This document shows positions 1 to 8,091 of a stretch of DNA of 18,488 bases, one piece after another. The DNA lies in contig CAYLNK010000109.1 of NCBI GenBank assembly GCA_964384675.1, positions 1 to 18,488 on the forward strand. Reading direction: 5' to 3'. The position numbers and the translations under genes were made by a program. This DNA comes from CAYLNK01 sp964384675. GTDB lineage: Bacteria > Acidobacteriota > Thermoanaerobaculia > UBA5066. The notes beneath the pieces were generated by a model. That model ran no database searches. It was not told where the DNA came from and saw only the letters and a program-made list of their open reading frames with translations. Positions within the stretch are counted from its first letter, which is position 1; every line of letters starts with the position of its first letter.

Positions 1-192
1 GTGACCCATGCCGGGCCACGCCAGAGACCTCGCCTCTTCGCTGCGCTCGAGGCAAGCGGTTACTGCGTGACCCATGCCGGGCCACGCCAGAGACCTCGCC
101 TCTTCGCTGCGCTCGAGGCAAGCGGTTACTGCGTGACCCATGCCGGGCCACGCCAGAGACCTCGCCTCTTCGCTGCGCTCGAGGCAACCGGT
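1..192. repeat. Three tandem 66-bp repeats with hairpin potential
   Basis: Units begin at 1, 67 and 133. The first two are identical as far as I can read. The third matches until about 187 and then diverges. Each unit contains the 12-mer TTCGCTGCGCTC (37-48, 103-114, 169-180) flanked by GCCTC and GAGGC, so each can fold into a small stem-loop. The array may continue to the left of the window. Because 66 is a multiple of three, an open frame runs through all copies (1-249), but it has no family resemblance and is probably not a gene. There are no unique spacers, so this is not CRISPR. A REP-like intergenic repeat is the likeliest class. Confidence 0.85.
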
Positions 193-205
193 TCTGTGAG
201 ATCCT

Positions 206-227
206 CCGCCCCTTCCGCGAGGGGCGG
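206..227. terminator. Perfect 8-bp inverted repeat, possible terminator or 5' leader hairpin
   Basis: CCGCCCCT (206-213) is matched by AGGGGCGG (220-227) around a 6-nt loop, giving a strong GC-rich hairpin between the repeat array and the ribosome-binding region of the ATPase gene at 246. No T-run follows on either strand, so it may be a terminator of upstream transcription or a leader structure. Confidence 0.4.
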
Positions 228-245
228 CGAGGGAGAGACACCAGA

Positions 246-824
246 GTGAAGGTCGCGTTCATCGGAACCCACGGCGTCGGCAAGACCACTCTCTGCTACG
301 ACCTGGCGGCCGCGCTGAAAAAGCGCGACGTCGGGGTCGAGCTGGTGCGCGAGGTGGCGCGCGAGTGCCCTCTCCCGATCAACCGCGAGACGACCCTCCG
401 CGCCCAGGCGTGGATCCTCCACACCCAGATCGCCTGGGAGCTGCAGGCCGAGGCGAAGGCCGAGGTGGTGGTCTGCGATCGGGCCATCCTCGACAACTTC
501 TGCTACCTGCGCCGCGCCGCGGGCGATGCGCTGCCGCCCGAGGTGCTACCGCTCGAGGAGCTGGCCCGCCACTGGACGTCGACGTACGACTTCCTCTTCC
601 GCGTCCCCGTCATCGGCGATCCGCGCTTCGACGGGATCCGCGACACCGACCTCGCGTTCCAGCACGAGATCGACGGCCTCATCGTGGCGACTCTCGACGC
701 CTGGGGCATCGGGTGCGTCCCGCTCGACCCGTCGGACCGGGACGGCTGGGCCGCGGTGGTCCTCGACGCGCTCCTTCCCGTGCTGCGTCCCCAGGAGCTG
801 CTCTTCCCCGAGCCGTCCGAGTAG
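246..824 (+). CDS. NadR/AAA_28-like P-loop ATPase or small-molecule kinase
   Basis: The 192-residue protein opens with a strand and a Walker A motif, GTHGVGKT (residues 7-14). A VVVCDRAILDN segment (about 74-84) follows; its Asp-Arg pair resembles the Walker B/DR element of NadR-like and deoxynucleoside-kinase-like P-loop proteins. This matches the AAA_28 (NadR/T4 polynucleotide kinase-like) type, which usually phosphorylates or senses a nucleotide or another small molecule. The substrate cannot be read from the sequence. The length is normal for a single-domain member, and it should be cytosolic, since no signal peptide or membrane segment is present. The start is a GTG with a GGGAGAG-type site just upstream; translation from it gives MKVAFIGTHG, with the P-loop at the expected distance from the N-terminus. 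The next gene begins 22 nt after the stop, so the two may be co-transcribed. Confidence 0.8.
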   Translation: MKVAFIGTHGVGKTTLCYDLAAALKKRDVGVELVREVARECPLPINRETTLRAQAWILHTQIAWELQAEAKAEVVVCDRAILDNFCYLRRAAGDALPPEVLPLEELARHWTSTYDFLFRVPVIGDPRFDGIRDTDLAFQHEIDGLIVATLDAWGIGCVPLDPSDRDGWAAVVLDALLPVLRPQELLFPEPSE

Positions 825-846
825 CCCGCGGGTACGATCGTGCGCC

Positions 847-3800
847 ATGCGCGCACGACTCACCTTGCCGGCCGCCCTCGTCCTCTTCGTTGCGACGGTC
901 GGCCACGCGGCACCACCCGTCCTCTTCAACCCCGGATTCGAGGAGGTCGCCGGCTCGCTGCCCCGCGGCTGGACGGCCGGCGCCGGCGGCACCGTGCGGC
1001 TCGACCGGACGAATCCGCGCGGCGGCGCGGCGAGCGTCCTGCTGGAGGCGACGGCCCCGTCGCGGGTGACGCTCGCCTCCGAGGAGGTCGCCCTCGAGGT
1101 GGGGCGTGCCTACCGGCTGACGGCCTTCGTGCGCACCGAGAAGGCGGTCTCCGATCCGCTGGCGCGCTACCCCACGGCCGTTCCGGCGGCGCTCACGATG
1201 GCGTCCTTCCCGTTCACGACGCACAGCCCCGCCGTCGGCGCGACCCGCGACTGGACCCGCGTGACGACGGTCTTCGTCGCCACGAAGTCGCGGGACCGGG
1301 TGCGCCTCCACCTCGGGCTCAACGGCGAGGCGACGGGGAGGGCGTGGTTCGACGACGTGACGCTGAGCGAGGTCGCCGACATCTCGGAGCTGATCCCAAG
1401 GGAGAGCGTGCGGTGGTCGGGCGAGGGGTACCGGTACGACGACCACGGCTGGATCTTCGTGCACGTGGAAGGCGAGCCGTACGAGCGGGGCCGGCAATTC
1501 GGCGCCCTGGTGGCGGACGAGCTCGTCGCCTACGCGCGGAAGCTCGGCGTCGTGGAGAACGGCAAGGACCCGACCGCCGGCTGGAACGCGCTGCGCTCCA
1601 TGGCCGACGTCCTCTTCCTCCGGAAGTTCGACGAGGAGTACCTCGCGGAGATGAAGGGGATCGCGGACGGCGCGGCGAAGGCCGGCGCGAAGCTCGACGA
1701 CGGCAAGCGGCCGGTCGACCTCCTCGACGTCGTGACCCTGAACTCGTCGGTGGACCTCGACTACGCGAGGAGCGCCATCAGGACGACGCCACACGCGCTC
1801 TCCGGTCGGAGCTTCCTTTCCGCGGAGGAGGAGACGAAGGTCCCGGACGGGCGGAACAAGTGCTCGTCGTTCGCGGCGACCGGCCCGGCGACCGCCGACG
1901 GCCGCGTCGTCTTCGGCCAGATCTTCATGTGGGCGGGCTACACCGGCGTCCACTTCAACGTGCTCCTCGACGTCGTCCCGACCTCGGGCCACCGTCTCGT
2001 CTACCAGACGTTCCCGGGCGGCATCCACTCCGGCACCGACTTCTACATGAACGCGGCCGGCCTCGTGATCGGGGAGACCACGGTCGCGCAGACGCCGTTC
2101 GACCCGGACGGGACGCCGCAGAGCAACCGGATCCGGAAGGCGGCGCAGTACGCCTCCTCGATCGACGACGTGGCGCGGATCCTGCGCGAGCGGAACAACG
2201 GCCTCTACACGAACGACTGGCCGATCGCCGACGTCAAGAGGAACGAGGTGGCGATCCTCCTCCTCGGCACCAGGACGTCGAAGCTGTGGCGCTCTAGCGA
2301 GGAGATGTCCCCTTTCGGCGCGCCCGGCTTCTTCTGGGCGAACAACAACGCGCGGGACCCCGGGGTCCGGATGGAGTACGCGGTTCAGCCGGACGACGCG
2401 CCGTTCGACCTGCCCTTCTCGCCGATGAACCGCGACGTGGCGTTCCGGAAGTTCTACGCCGCGCGGAAGGGGACGATCGACTCGATCGCCGCGGTCGACC
2501 TCTTCGCGTCCTCGCCGGTGAACCGTCCCCACGCCTGCGACGGGAAGGTGACGACCGCCGAGATGGCGGAGCGGCTCGTCTTCCTCGCCCACCAGGGGAA
2601 GACGACCCAGCGCGAGAAGGTGCCGGCCAAGGAGAGCCGCCGGATGCCGGACCTGCCCGGCGCCGTACCGCACCTGACGTACGGCTACGCGGTGGCGAGC
2701 CCGATCTGGATCACCGAGAAGCTGAAAGCCGCCCGCGCCTCGTCACGTCCAGATCCGGGCGAACCGAGAGATCCGAAGGATGCGACGGACCCGAAGGTGG
2801 ACCTCGCCGCCGTGCCAGGCCGCTACGCCGTGGAGCGGTCGAAGCTCTGGAAGGGAACGATCGTCCCCGCGACTCCGGCCGACGCCTGGCTCGCCAGCGG
2901 CGGGGCCGCGTACTGGCAGCTCCTCCACGGCCTGCCCGACGAGCCGGAGAAGGCGTATGCCGCCCTCGCGGAGAAGCTCGGGGCGCTGAACGCGCGCTAC
3001 CTCACCCTCGTCTCGCGCGAGGGGGACCTGACCGCGAAGGAGGGGCACGTCGATTTCGACCGCTATGGACCGTACGCGATCCCGCGGATCCGCGGCACGT
3101 TCGCGCTCCACCAGCTGCGCCTGGAGCTGGGGAACGAGACGTTCCTCGCCCTGATGAGGACGCTCCACGAGCGGTACCGCGGGAAGAGCGTCTCGACCAC
3201 CGTCTTCCTCGCGCTCGCCCGCGAGTCGGCGGGGCGGGACGTCTCCGGCATCGTGTCGCCCTGGCTCGACCGGACCGGGCTGCCCGCGGTGACGCCGCGG
3301 GTCTCGATGGCCAGGGCGAGGTCGGGCGGCGGCTGGACCGTGCGGGTCGCCGTCGCGTCCGGGGCGCCGTTCCGCACGTCGCTCGCGCTCGAGAGCGCGG
3401 GCGCGGTGTCGGTCCACCCCGTGACGGTCGACGGCAAGGGGACCCCGGTCACGATCGACGTGAAGGAGCGCCCGACGCGGGCGCTCTTCAACCCGGGGTG
3501 CGACGTCCCGGTGGAGGGGTTCGCGCGCGACACGCTCGGCTCCTTCGCCGAGGACTGGGACCGGACGCTGATCGTCCACGGCACGTCGCGGCACGACGAG
3601 GCGAACCGCACGCTGGCGTTCCGCTGGCAGCTCGCCCTCGGCGATGCCGTGTCGGAGGTCCTGCCGCGGGTCGTGAAGGACAGCGAGGTGACCGAGGAGG
3701 AGCTGGCGTCGCACGACCTCTTCCTGATCGGGCCGCCGGCCGACAACACCGTGACGGCACGGCTCGCGTCGAGCCTCCCGGTCTCGTTCGGGACCGGTCT

Positions 3801-4044
3801 CTTCACGTTCGAGCGGAAGACGTACGTGAAGCCCGACGATGCCGTCTACGCCGTCGTCCCGAACCCGCTGAACCCCGCCCGCGCTCTCCACGTGCTCGCG
3901 GCGAACGGTCCCGCGGGTCTCTGGGACCTGACGAGGAGCTACGTCGCCGGCATGCCCTCGTGGTTCCTGATGCGGGGTGGCGAGGTAAAGGGGCACGGCT
4001 TCCCGCCACCCGCCGGCTTCGCCTTCGAGCTGCCGCCGGAGTAG
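847..4044 (+). CDS. Secreted C45-type (acyltransferase-like Ntn) hydrolase with N-terminal carbohydrate-binding-like and C-terminal M1-like regions
   Basis: The 1065-residue protein is predicted to be secreted. Residues 1 to about 21 form a signal peptide ending in VGHA. Residues about 27-180 look like a CBM_4_9-type beta-sandwich (FNPGFEE near the start, WFDDVTL near the end). Residues about 200-600 resemble the C45 acyl-CoA:6-aminopenicillanate acyltransferase/phospholipase-B-like family. That part has the early ERGRQFG element, and NKCSSFAATG places Cys339 as the likely autoproteolytic N-terminal nucleophile. In this family the chain is cut before the Cys, which then hydrolyses amide or ester bonds. 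Residues about 740-815 resemble the C-terminal part of an M1 aminopeptidase catalytic domain (helical run, then SPWLDRTGLP), but I see no HExxH. The rest is beta-rich and unassigned. ATG 847 was chosen because it directly precedes the signal peptide; the frame is open further upstream. The substrate is unknown. Confidence 0.75.
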   Translation: MRARLTLPAALVLFVATVGHAAPPVLFNPGFEEVAGSLPRGWTAGAGGTVRLDRTNPRGGAASVLLEATAPSRVTLASEEVALEVGRAYRLTAFVRTEKAVSDPLARYPTAVPAALTMASFPFTTHSPAVGATRDWTRVTTVFVATKSRDRVRLHLGLNGEATGRAWFDDVTLSEVADISELIPRESVRWSGEGYRYDDHGWIFVHVEGEPYERGRQFGALVADELVAYARKLGVVENGKDPTAGWNALRSMADVLFLRKFDEEYLAEMKGIADGAAKAGAKLDDGKRPVDLLDVVTLNSSVDLDYARSAIRTTPHALSGRSFLSAEEETKVPDGRNKCSSFAATGPATADGRVVFGQIFMWAGYTGVHFNVLLDVVPTSGHRLVYQTFPGGIHSGTDFYMNAAGLVIGETTVAQTPFDPDGTPQSNRIRKAAQYASSIDDVARILRERNNGLYTNDWPIADVKRNEVAILLLGTRTSKLWRSSEEMSPFGAPGFFWANNNARDPGVRMEYAVQPDDAPFDLPFSPMNRDVAFRKFYAARKGTIDSIAAVDLFASSPVNRPHACDGKVTTAEMAERLVFLAHQGKTTQREKVPAKESRRMPDLPGAVPHLTYGYAVASPIWITEKLKAARASSRPDPGEPRDPKDATDPKVDLAAVPGRYAVERSKLWKGTIVPATPADAWLASGGAAYWQLLHGLPDEPEKAYAALAEKLGALNARYLTLVSREGDLTAKEGHVDFDRYGPYAIPRIRGTFALHQLRLELGNETFLALMRTLHERYRGKSVSTTVFLALARESAGRDVSGIVSPWLDRTGLPAVTPRVSMARARSGGGWTVRVAVASGAPFRTSLALESAGAVSVHPVTVDGKGTPVTIDVKERPTRALFNPGCDVPVEGFARDTLGSFAEDWDRTLIVHGTSRHDEANRTLAFRWQLALGDAVSEVLPRVVKDSEVTEEELASHDLFLIGPPADNTVTARLASSLPVSFGTGLFTFERKTYVKPDDAVYAVVPNPLNPARALHVLAANGPAGLWDLTRSYVAGMPSWFLMRGGEVKGHGFPPPAGFAFELPPE

Positions 4045-4062
4045 CTCTCGGAATCGCTCGAC

Positions 4063-4078
4063 CTGAACTCATGTTCAG
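4063..4078 (+). terminator. Short perfect hairpin after the C45-type gene
   Basis: CTGAAC (4063-4068) pairs with GTTCAG (4073-4078) over a TCAT loop, 18 nt after the stop of the large hydrolase gene. It lies between two convergent genes, as expected for a terminator. The stem is only 6 bp and no T-run follows, so this is a weak call. Confidence 0.3.
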
Positions 4079-4172
4079 CCGTGCGTGGTCGCGGGGCCTC
4101 CCCGCCTGAAGAGGGCGGAACGGACGACGGGGACCGGCGCGGCGAGCGCGGCGGCCCCCGTCTCCACCCCGG

Positions 4173-4499
4173 TCAGTCGACCAAGGCCGGGGAGACGCTC
4201 TCGCACTGGTCGGGCTTGCCGCCGCACACCGACTCCCAGTGGGTGTTGCCGGTGTTGCCCTGGCACACGAACTTCCCGCTCCCCGGTGGGTCCTCCTTGT
4301 AGGTCCCGACCTTCCCGCTGTTCTGGGTGCTCTCCTTGGTGGCGCGGCACCCGCCGCCCGCGGAGGGGGGGACCTGGGTGGTCTTGTACTTCTTCGACTT
4401 CGCTTCGGCCTGGTCGCTGACGACGAGCGTCAGGGCGCCGGTCGTGGTCAGGAGCAGGGCGGCGAAGAGGGCGCTGGCGCGGTTGGGGTGACGGGGCAT
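4173..4499 (-). CDS. Small secreted four-cysteine protein, unknown function
   Basis: I do not recognise the family. The 108-residue product has an N-terminal basic stretch, a hydrophobic core (about residues 9-27) and a likely signal cleavage after DQAEA (about 33). The mature part of about 75 residues is polar, rich in Gly, Lys and Thr, and holds four cysteines (51, 79, 92, 99), enough for two disulfides outside the cytoplasm. The ATG is well supported by an AGGAGG site about 8 nt upstream on the minus strand. It lies downstream of pstB on the same strand with a 191-nt gap and converges with the large secreted hydrolase. Nothing in the sequence ties it to phosphate or arsenic. The signal peptide, ribosome site and cysteine content make a real gene likely. 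Confidence 0.7.
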   Translation of the reverse strand: MPRHPNRASALFAALLLTTTGALTLVVSDQAEAKSKKYKTTQVPPSAGGGCRATKESTQNSGKVGTYKEDPPGSGKFVCQGNTGNTHWESVCGGKPDQCESVSPALVD

Positions 4500-4597
4500 G
4501 GAGGTATCCTCCTGTTGTTGAACGTCTCGTTGTGCTGGTCGGGGCTATCGTCGGCCGGGCGGTTCCTTCGATCGTCAATCTGGATGCGCCCGGACGG

Positions 4598-4615
4598 GGA
4601 ATCCCGACGGATTCC
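4598..4615 (-). terminator. Inverted repeat downstream of pstB
   Basis: GGAATCC (4598-4604) and GGATTCC (4609-4615) form a perfect 7-bp stem with a CGAC loop about 75 nt past the pstB stop. A second GC-only hairpin (GGGGC/GCCCC, 4676-4688) sits right after that stop. Neither has a T-run. One or both may end the pst transcript. Confidence 0.3.
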
Positions 4616-4690
4616 GGAAGAGAACCGGATGGAAACGGGATGACCGGCCCTCACCGGGGTCTTCGCCCGGGAGGCGGGGCCGGGCCCCGG

Positions 4691-5515
4691 TCAGTTCACG
4701 ACCCAGCTCTTCGGAGGTTCCTCCGGCTCGTCGCCGTGGACGGGCAGAGGCGGGAGCCCGAGGTACTCGAGGGTCTCCTTCCTCCCCGGCGACGTGAAGA
4801 TGACGCTGCAGTGGTTCGCCTCCATCAGCTCGCCTGCGCCGTCCTTCGGGCAGATGCAGGCGACCCAGTCGGCGATCCGCCTGGCCTGCTCGAGGTGGTG
4901 GGTCACCAGGACGATCGTCGTCGTCGCCTTCAGGCGCGAGATCGTCTCCTCGAGCGCGGCCGTCGAGCGCGGGTCGAGCGCGGACGTCGGCTCGTCCATC
5001 AGGAGGACTTCCGGGTTCCCCGCCAGGGAGCGCGCCACGGCAAGCCGCTGCTGCTGTCCCACGGAGAGCGTCGCCGCCGTGGCGTCGAGGCGGTCCTTCA
5101 CCTCGTCCCAGAGCCCGGCCGCGGTGAGGCTCCGCTCGACGGCCAGCGCCTCGTCCCCCCGGGCCACGAGCCCGAGCTTCTTCGCCGCGAAGAGGACGTT
5201 CCGCGCGATCGAGCCCGGGAACGTCACCGGCTGCTGGAAGACGATCCCGATCCGGCGGCGGAGATCGTCGACGTCGACTCCCCTGGCGCGCACGTCGGCG
5301 CCGCGGAAGAGCACCGTGCCGGAGACGCGGAGAGACGGTGTCAGGTCGACGAGGCGGTTGACGCACTTCAGGAGCGTCGACTTGCCGGCGCCCGACGGGC
5401 CGATGACGCCGGTGACGCGCCCCTCGGGCACGTCGAGCGCCACGTCGCGGAGGATGGTCTTAGCCCCGCACGTGACGGTGAGGCCGCGGACGGAGAGGAT
5501 CGGGGTCTCAGGCAC
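4691..5515 (-). CDS. pstB: Phosphate ABC transporter ATP-binding protein PstB
   Basis: This is the ATPase that powers phosphate import through PstC/PstA at the inner membrane. The 274 residues show Walker A GPSGAGKS (39-46), a Q-loop (QQ 94-95), the ABC signature (150-154), Walker B LLMDEP (171-176) and the switch His206. The segment VFQQPVTFPGSIARNV is typical of PstB. Two features are odd. The signature reads LSVGQ rather than LSGGQ, with Val at a normally invariant-like Gly. The C-terminus also departs from the usual ending and carries an acidic, proline-rich extension. The GTG start lies inside the end of pstA (8-nt overlap), which supports the choice of start and implies translational coupling. 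No phoU follows in this window. Confidence 0.93.
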   Translation of the reverse strand: MPETPILSVRGLTVTCGAKTILRDVALDVPEGRVTGVIGPSGAGKSTLLKCVNRLVDLTPSLRVSGTVLFRGADVRARGVDVDDLRRRIGIVFQQPVTFPGSIARNVLFAAKKLGLVARGDEALAVERSLTAAGLWDEVKDRLDATAATLSVGQQQRLAVARSLAGNPEVLLMDEPTSALDPRSTAALEETISRLKATTTIVLVTHHLEQARRIADWVACICPKDGAGELMEANHCSVIFTSPGRKETLEYLGLPPLPVHGDEPEEPPKSWVVN

Positions 5516-6359
5516 GTCGGGCCTCCTCGTGGATCCGCAGCCTCACCGGCAGAGCGAGGAGCGAGAGCAGGAGGACGAGGGCGAGCAGGACGATCGCCGT
5601 CCCCCACACCTTCTCGCTCACCCGCGGGTCGAAGGAATCCTGGGCCATCACGAAGATGTGGTACGGGAGCGCCAGCACCGGGCTGTCGACGACCCCCTTC
5701 GGCACCGTCGCGCCCGCGAAGATGACCGCCGTGAACATGATCGGGGCGGTCTCGCCCGCCGCGCGCGCCAGGCCGAGGAGCGTGCCGGTGACGAGCCCCG
5801 AGGCGGCCTGCGGAAAGAGCACGGTGGTGACGAGCGCGCCCGGCGAGAGGCCCAGCCCGACCGCCGCCTCCACGGTCGAGGCGGGGATGGCACGCAGCTT
5901 CTCCAGGAACGCGACCGCGATGGTCGGGACGATCATCATGGCGAGGAGGAGCCCGCCCGCGAGCCACGATTTCTTCAGGCCGAGGAGCTGGAAGAAGAAC
6001 GCCAGGCCGAAGAGGCCGAAGACGATCGACGGCACGCCGTTCAGCGCGTGGAGCGTCCCCTCGAGCGCGCGGCGGCGACGTCCCGCCGGGATGTAGAGGA
6101 CGAGCGCGATCGCGGTGCCGGCCGCGACCGGGACGGCCACGAGCGCCGCGGTGGTGATCAGGATCAGCGTGCCGATCAGCTGGTAGAAGATCCCGCCCTC
6201 GGCCCCGACCGACCGGATCTGCTCGGTCAGGAACGTCCACGAGATCGCTCCCGCGCCGCGCGCGGTGACGAGCCCGACGACGGTGAGGAGGACGCCGATC
6301 GCCGTGAACGCGGCGAGCGCCGTCGCCACGGTGAAGAGGCGGTCGAGGAGCTTCCTCAT
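5508..6359 (-). CDS. pstA: Phosphate ABC transporter permease PstA
   Basis: The 283-residue inner-membrane permease forms the phosphate channel with PstC. About six hydrophobic segments are visible, starting at residues 9-32. Between them lie the family features TFLTEQIRS, GGIFYQLIGTL, LNGVPSIVFGLFG and the EAA-like cytoplasmic loop EAAVGLGLSPGALVTTVLFPQA, which contacts PstB, followed by GLARAAGETAPIMFTA. The length is normal for PstA. The ATG overlaps the TGA of pstC (ATGA), and its 3' end overlaps pstB, so the permeases and the ATPase are translated as one coupled unit. The charged EEARRA tail is cytoplasmic. I see no sign of damage. Confidence 0.94.
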   Translation of the reverse strand: MRKLLDRLFTVATALAAFTAIGVLLTVVGLVTARGAGAISWTFLTEQIRSVGAEGGIFYQLIGTLILITTAALVAVPVAAGTAIALVLYIPAGRRRRALEGTLHALNGVPSIVFGLFGLAFFFQLLGLKKSWLAGGLLLAMMIVPTIAVAFLEKLRAIPASTVEAAVGLGLSPGALVTTVLFPQAASGLVTGTLLGLARAAGETAPIMFTAVIFAGATVPKGVVDSPVLALPYHIFVMAQDSFDPRVSEKVWGTAIVLLALVLLLSLLALPVRLRIHEEARRA

Positions 6360-7246
6360 GCCTTGGCCCGCGCCCGCAGGTGGTCCGCGGCGACGGTCAA
6401 CGCGAGGACGACGGCCATCAGCACCAGGCCGAGCGCCAGCAGCGCCGACGTGTGGAGCGGGTCGCCCACCGCGATGTTCGGCTCGGCGCCGCCGAGCTTG
6501 GAGGTGATCGTCTGGCCAGCGTCGAAGAGCGGCTTCAGAGAAAGAAGAGATTCCGGCAGCCTGTTCTCGGCGCGCCCCACCACGAGGAAGACGGCGATCG
6601 TCTCGCCGAGGGCGCGGCCGAGCGCGAGGAGGAGCGCGCCGATCAGGCCCGGGAGCGCCTGCGGGATCACGACCGAGTGCACGGTCTCGGCGCGCGTCAG
6701 GCCGAGGCCACGCGCGGCGTCGCGGGCCCGTGACGGCACCGACTGGAGCGCGTCGTCCGCCAGGGTCGCGACCGTGGGGAGCACCATCACCGCGAGGAGG
6801 ACGCCGGCCGTGAGGAGCGTGTCGCCGGACGCCGCGTCCCAGCGGAGGCGCTCGAAGAGGTCCGACATCCAGCTCCTGAGGAAGAGCACCCCGAGGAGAC
6901 CGTAGACGACGGACGGCACGCCGGCCAGGAGCTCCACCAGGAGCTTCACGGCGAGCCTCGCGCGCGGCGGGCAGACCTCCGACGCGAAGAGCGCGGCGCC
7001 GATCCCGAGCGGGGCGGCGAGGAAGAGCGCGATCGCCGAGACGGCCGCCGTGCCGTACAGCATCGCGGCCGCCCCGAACGCCTCCTTCCGGTAGGCCCAG
7101 CGGTTCTGGAAGAGGAAGCCCCAGCCCTCCTTGCGAAGCGCGGGGAGGCTCCCGGCGACGAGGAAACCCGCCACGGCGACCAGCGCGAAGGCGGCGAGCG
7201 CCGCCAGCGCGAGCGACCAGAGGCGGATCCCGTCGCGCTTCGTCAC
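6356..7246 (-). CDS. pstC: Phosphate ABC transporter permease PstC
   Basis: This is the second permease of the phosphate importer, 296 residues with about six membrane segments. Recognisable parts are the N-terminal segment (about 9-33), LLVELLAGVPSVVYGLLG, LTAGVLLAVMVLPTVATLADDAL, the EAA-type loop RDAARGLGLTRAETVHSVVIPQA and LGRALGETIAVFLVVG, all typical of PstC. The reading frame is open for another 125 codons upstream, but that stretch lies within pstS. GTG 7246 overlaps the pstS stop (GTGA) and places the first membrane segment right after a short basic N-terminus, so it is the natural start. The 3' end overlaps pstA by 4 nt. Confidence 0.93.
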   Translation of the reverse strand: MTKRDGIRLWSLALAALAAFALVAVAGFLVAGSLPALRKEGWGFLFQNRWAYRKEAFGAAAMLYGTAAVSAIALFLAAPLGIGAALFASEVCPPRARLAVKLLVELLAGVPSVVYGLLGVLFLRSWMSDLFERLRWDAASGDTLLTAGVLLAVMVLPTVATLADDALQSVPSRARDAARGLGLTRAETVHSVVIPQALPGLIGALLLALGRALGETIAVFLVVGRAENRLPESLLSLKPLFDAGQTITSKLGGAEPNIAVGDPLHTSALLALGLVLMAVVLALTVAADHLRARAKA

Positions 7247-8091
7247 TTCAGGTCGGCGAGCCTCAGGTAGCCGTGCTTCTTCACCAGCTCCTGCCCGCGC
7301 GGCGAGAGGACGAAGTCGACGTACGTCTTCGCGGCGCCGGTCGGCGGCCCGTTGGTCACGAAGAAGAGGGGTCGCGCCATCGGGTACTTCTTCGTCGCGA
7401 TGTTGGCGGCGGTCGGCGGGACGACGGTGCCGTCGTCGAGCTTCAGCGCGAGGGGTCTGATCCTCGGATTCCCCTCCGCCCACGACGACGAGAGCTGGGA
7501 GACCGAGCCCTTCGTCGAGATGACCTTGTTCCGCGTTTCCTCGTTGCCGCCCACCTCGGGGTGGTTCACCTCGGGCGCGGCCTTCGGATTGCCGTAGAGC
7601 CAGTGAACGAAGACCTCCCACGTTCCGCGGCCCGGCTCCTTGTTGAAGAAGACCACTTTCCGGTCGGGCCCACCGAGCTGCTTCCAGTTCGTGACCTTCG
7701 ACTCGTACAGGTCCTTCACCTGCTGCTTCGTGACGGCCTTCACGCCGCCGTCGAAGACGTCCGCCGAGACGACGAGCGCCACCGCGTCCTCGCCGAGGTG
7801 CGTCTCGACGAAGCTCACCTTCGGGTACTTCTTCCGGTCTTCGTCGGAGACCGGCTTGCTCGCCATCCCGACGTCGATCGACCCGTCGCCGATCCCGGAG
7901 ATGCCGCCCGACGACCCGCCCTGCGTGTCGACGGTGATCGTCATCCCCTTCTCGGCGCGCAGGATCTCGGCGGCCTCGGCCGCCACCAGGTTCACCGTCG
8001 TCGAGCCGTTCACCTTGAGCGACGGGCCGGCGGCGATCGCCGACCCGAGAGCAAGGAGCGAGGAGACCAGGGAGAGTCGTTTCAGCAGCAT
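7243..8091 (-). CDS. pstS: Phosphate (or arsenate-discriminating) periplasmic binding protein, PstS family
   Basis: This is the periplasmic receptor that delivers phosphate to PstCA. The 282 residues begin with a signal peptide (cleavage about 20-22, AIAAG). Ligand-loop motifs of the PstS family follow: GSTTV (29-33), TQGGSSGGI (56-64), SKPVSDED (78-85) and EPGRGT (152-157). The length is typical of the short PstS-like class. The ATG lies inside the last codons of the radical-SAM/ArsM gene (10-nt overlap), so its translation is probably coupled to that enzyme. A PstS beside arsenic genes is a known arrangement, usually explained by phosphate uptake in the presence of arsenate. Whether this receptor rejects or accepts arsenate cannot be read here. 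Confidence 0.88.
   Translation of the reverse strand: MLLKRLSLVSSLLALGSAIAAGPSLKVNGSTTVNLVAAEAAEILRAEKGMTITVDTQGGSSGGISGIGDGSIDVGMASKPVSDEDRKKYPKVSFVETHLGEDAVALVVSADVFDGGVKAVTKQQVKDLYESKVTNWKQLGGPDRKVVFFNKEPGRGTWEVFVHWLYGNPKAAPEVNHPEVGGNEETRNKVISTKGSVSQLSSSWAEGNPRIRPLALKLDDGTVVPPTAANIATKKYPMARPLFFVTNGPPTGAAKTYVDFVLSPRGQELVKKHGYLRLADLK

Noticed and set aside
1..192. Possible CRISPR array
   Set aside because: The repeats are directly adjacent with no spacers, and no cas genes are present.
1..249. Open frame through the tandem repeats, ending in a GTGA overlap with the ATPase start
   Set aside because: It is open only because the repeat length is a multiple of three. The peptide resembles no family, and the DNA looks like hairpin-forming intergenic repeats.
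679..2673. 664-codon open frame on the minus strand
   Set aside because: It is antisense to the C45-type gene, very rich in Arg, Val and Pro, and has no recognisable domain.
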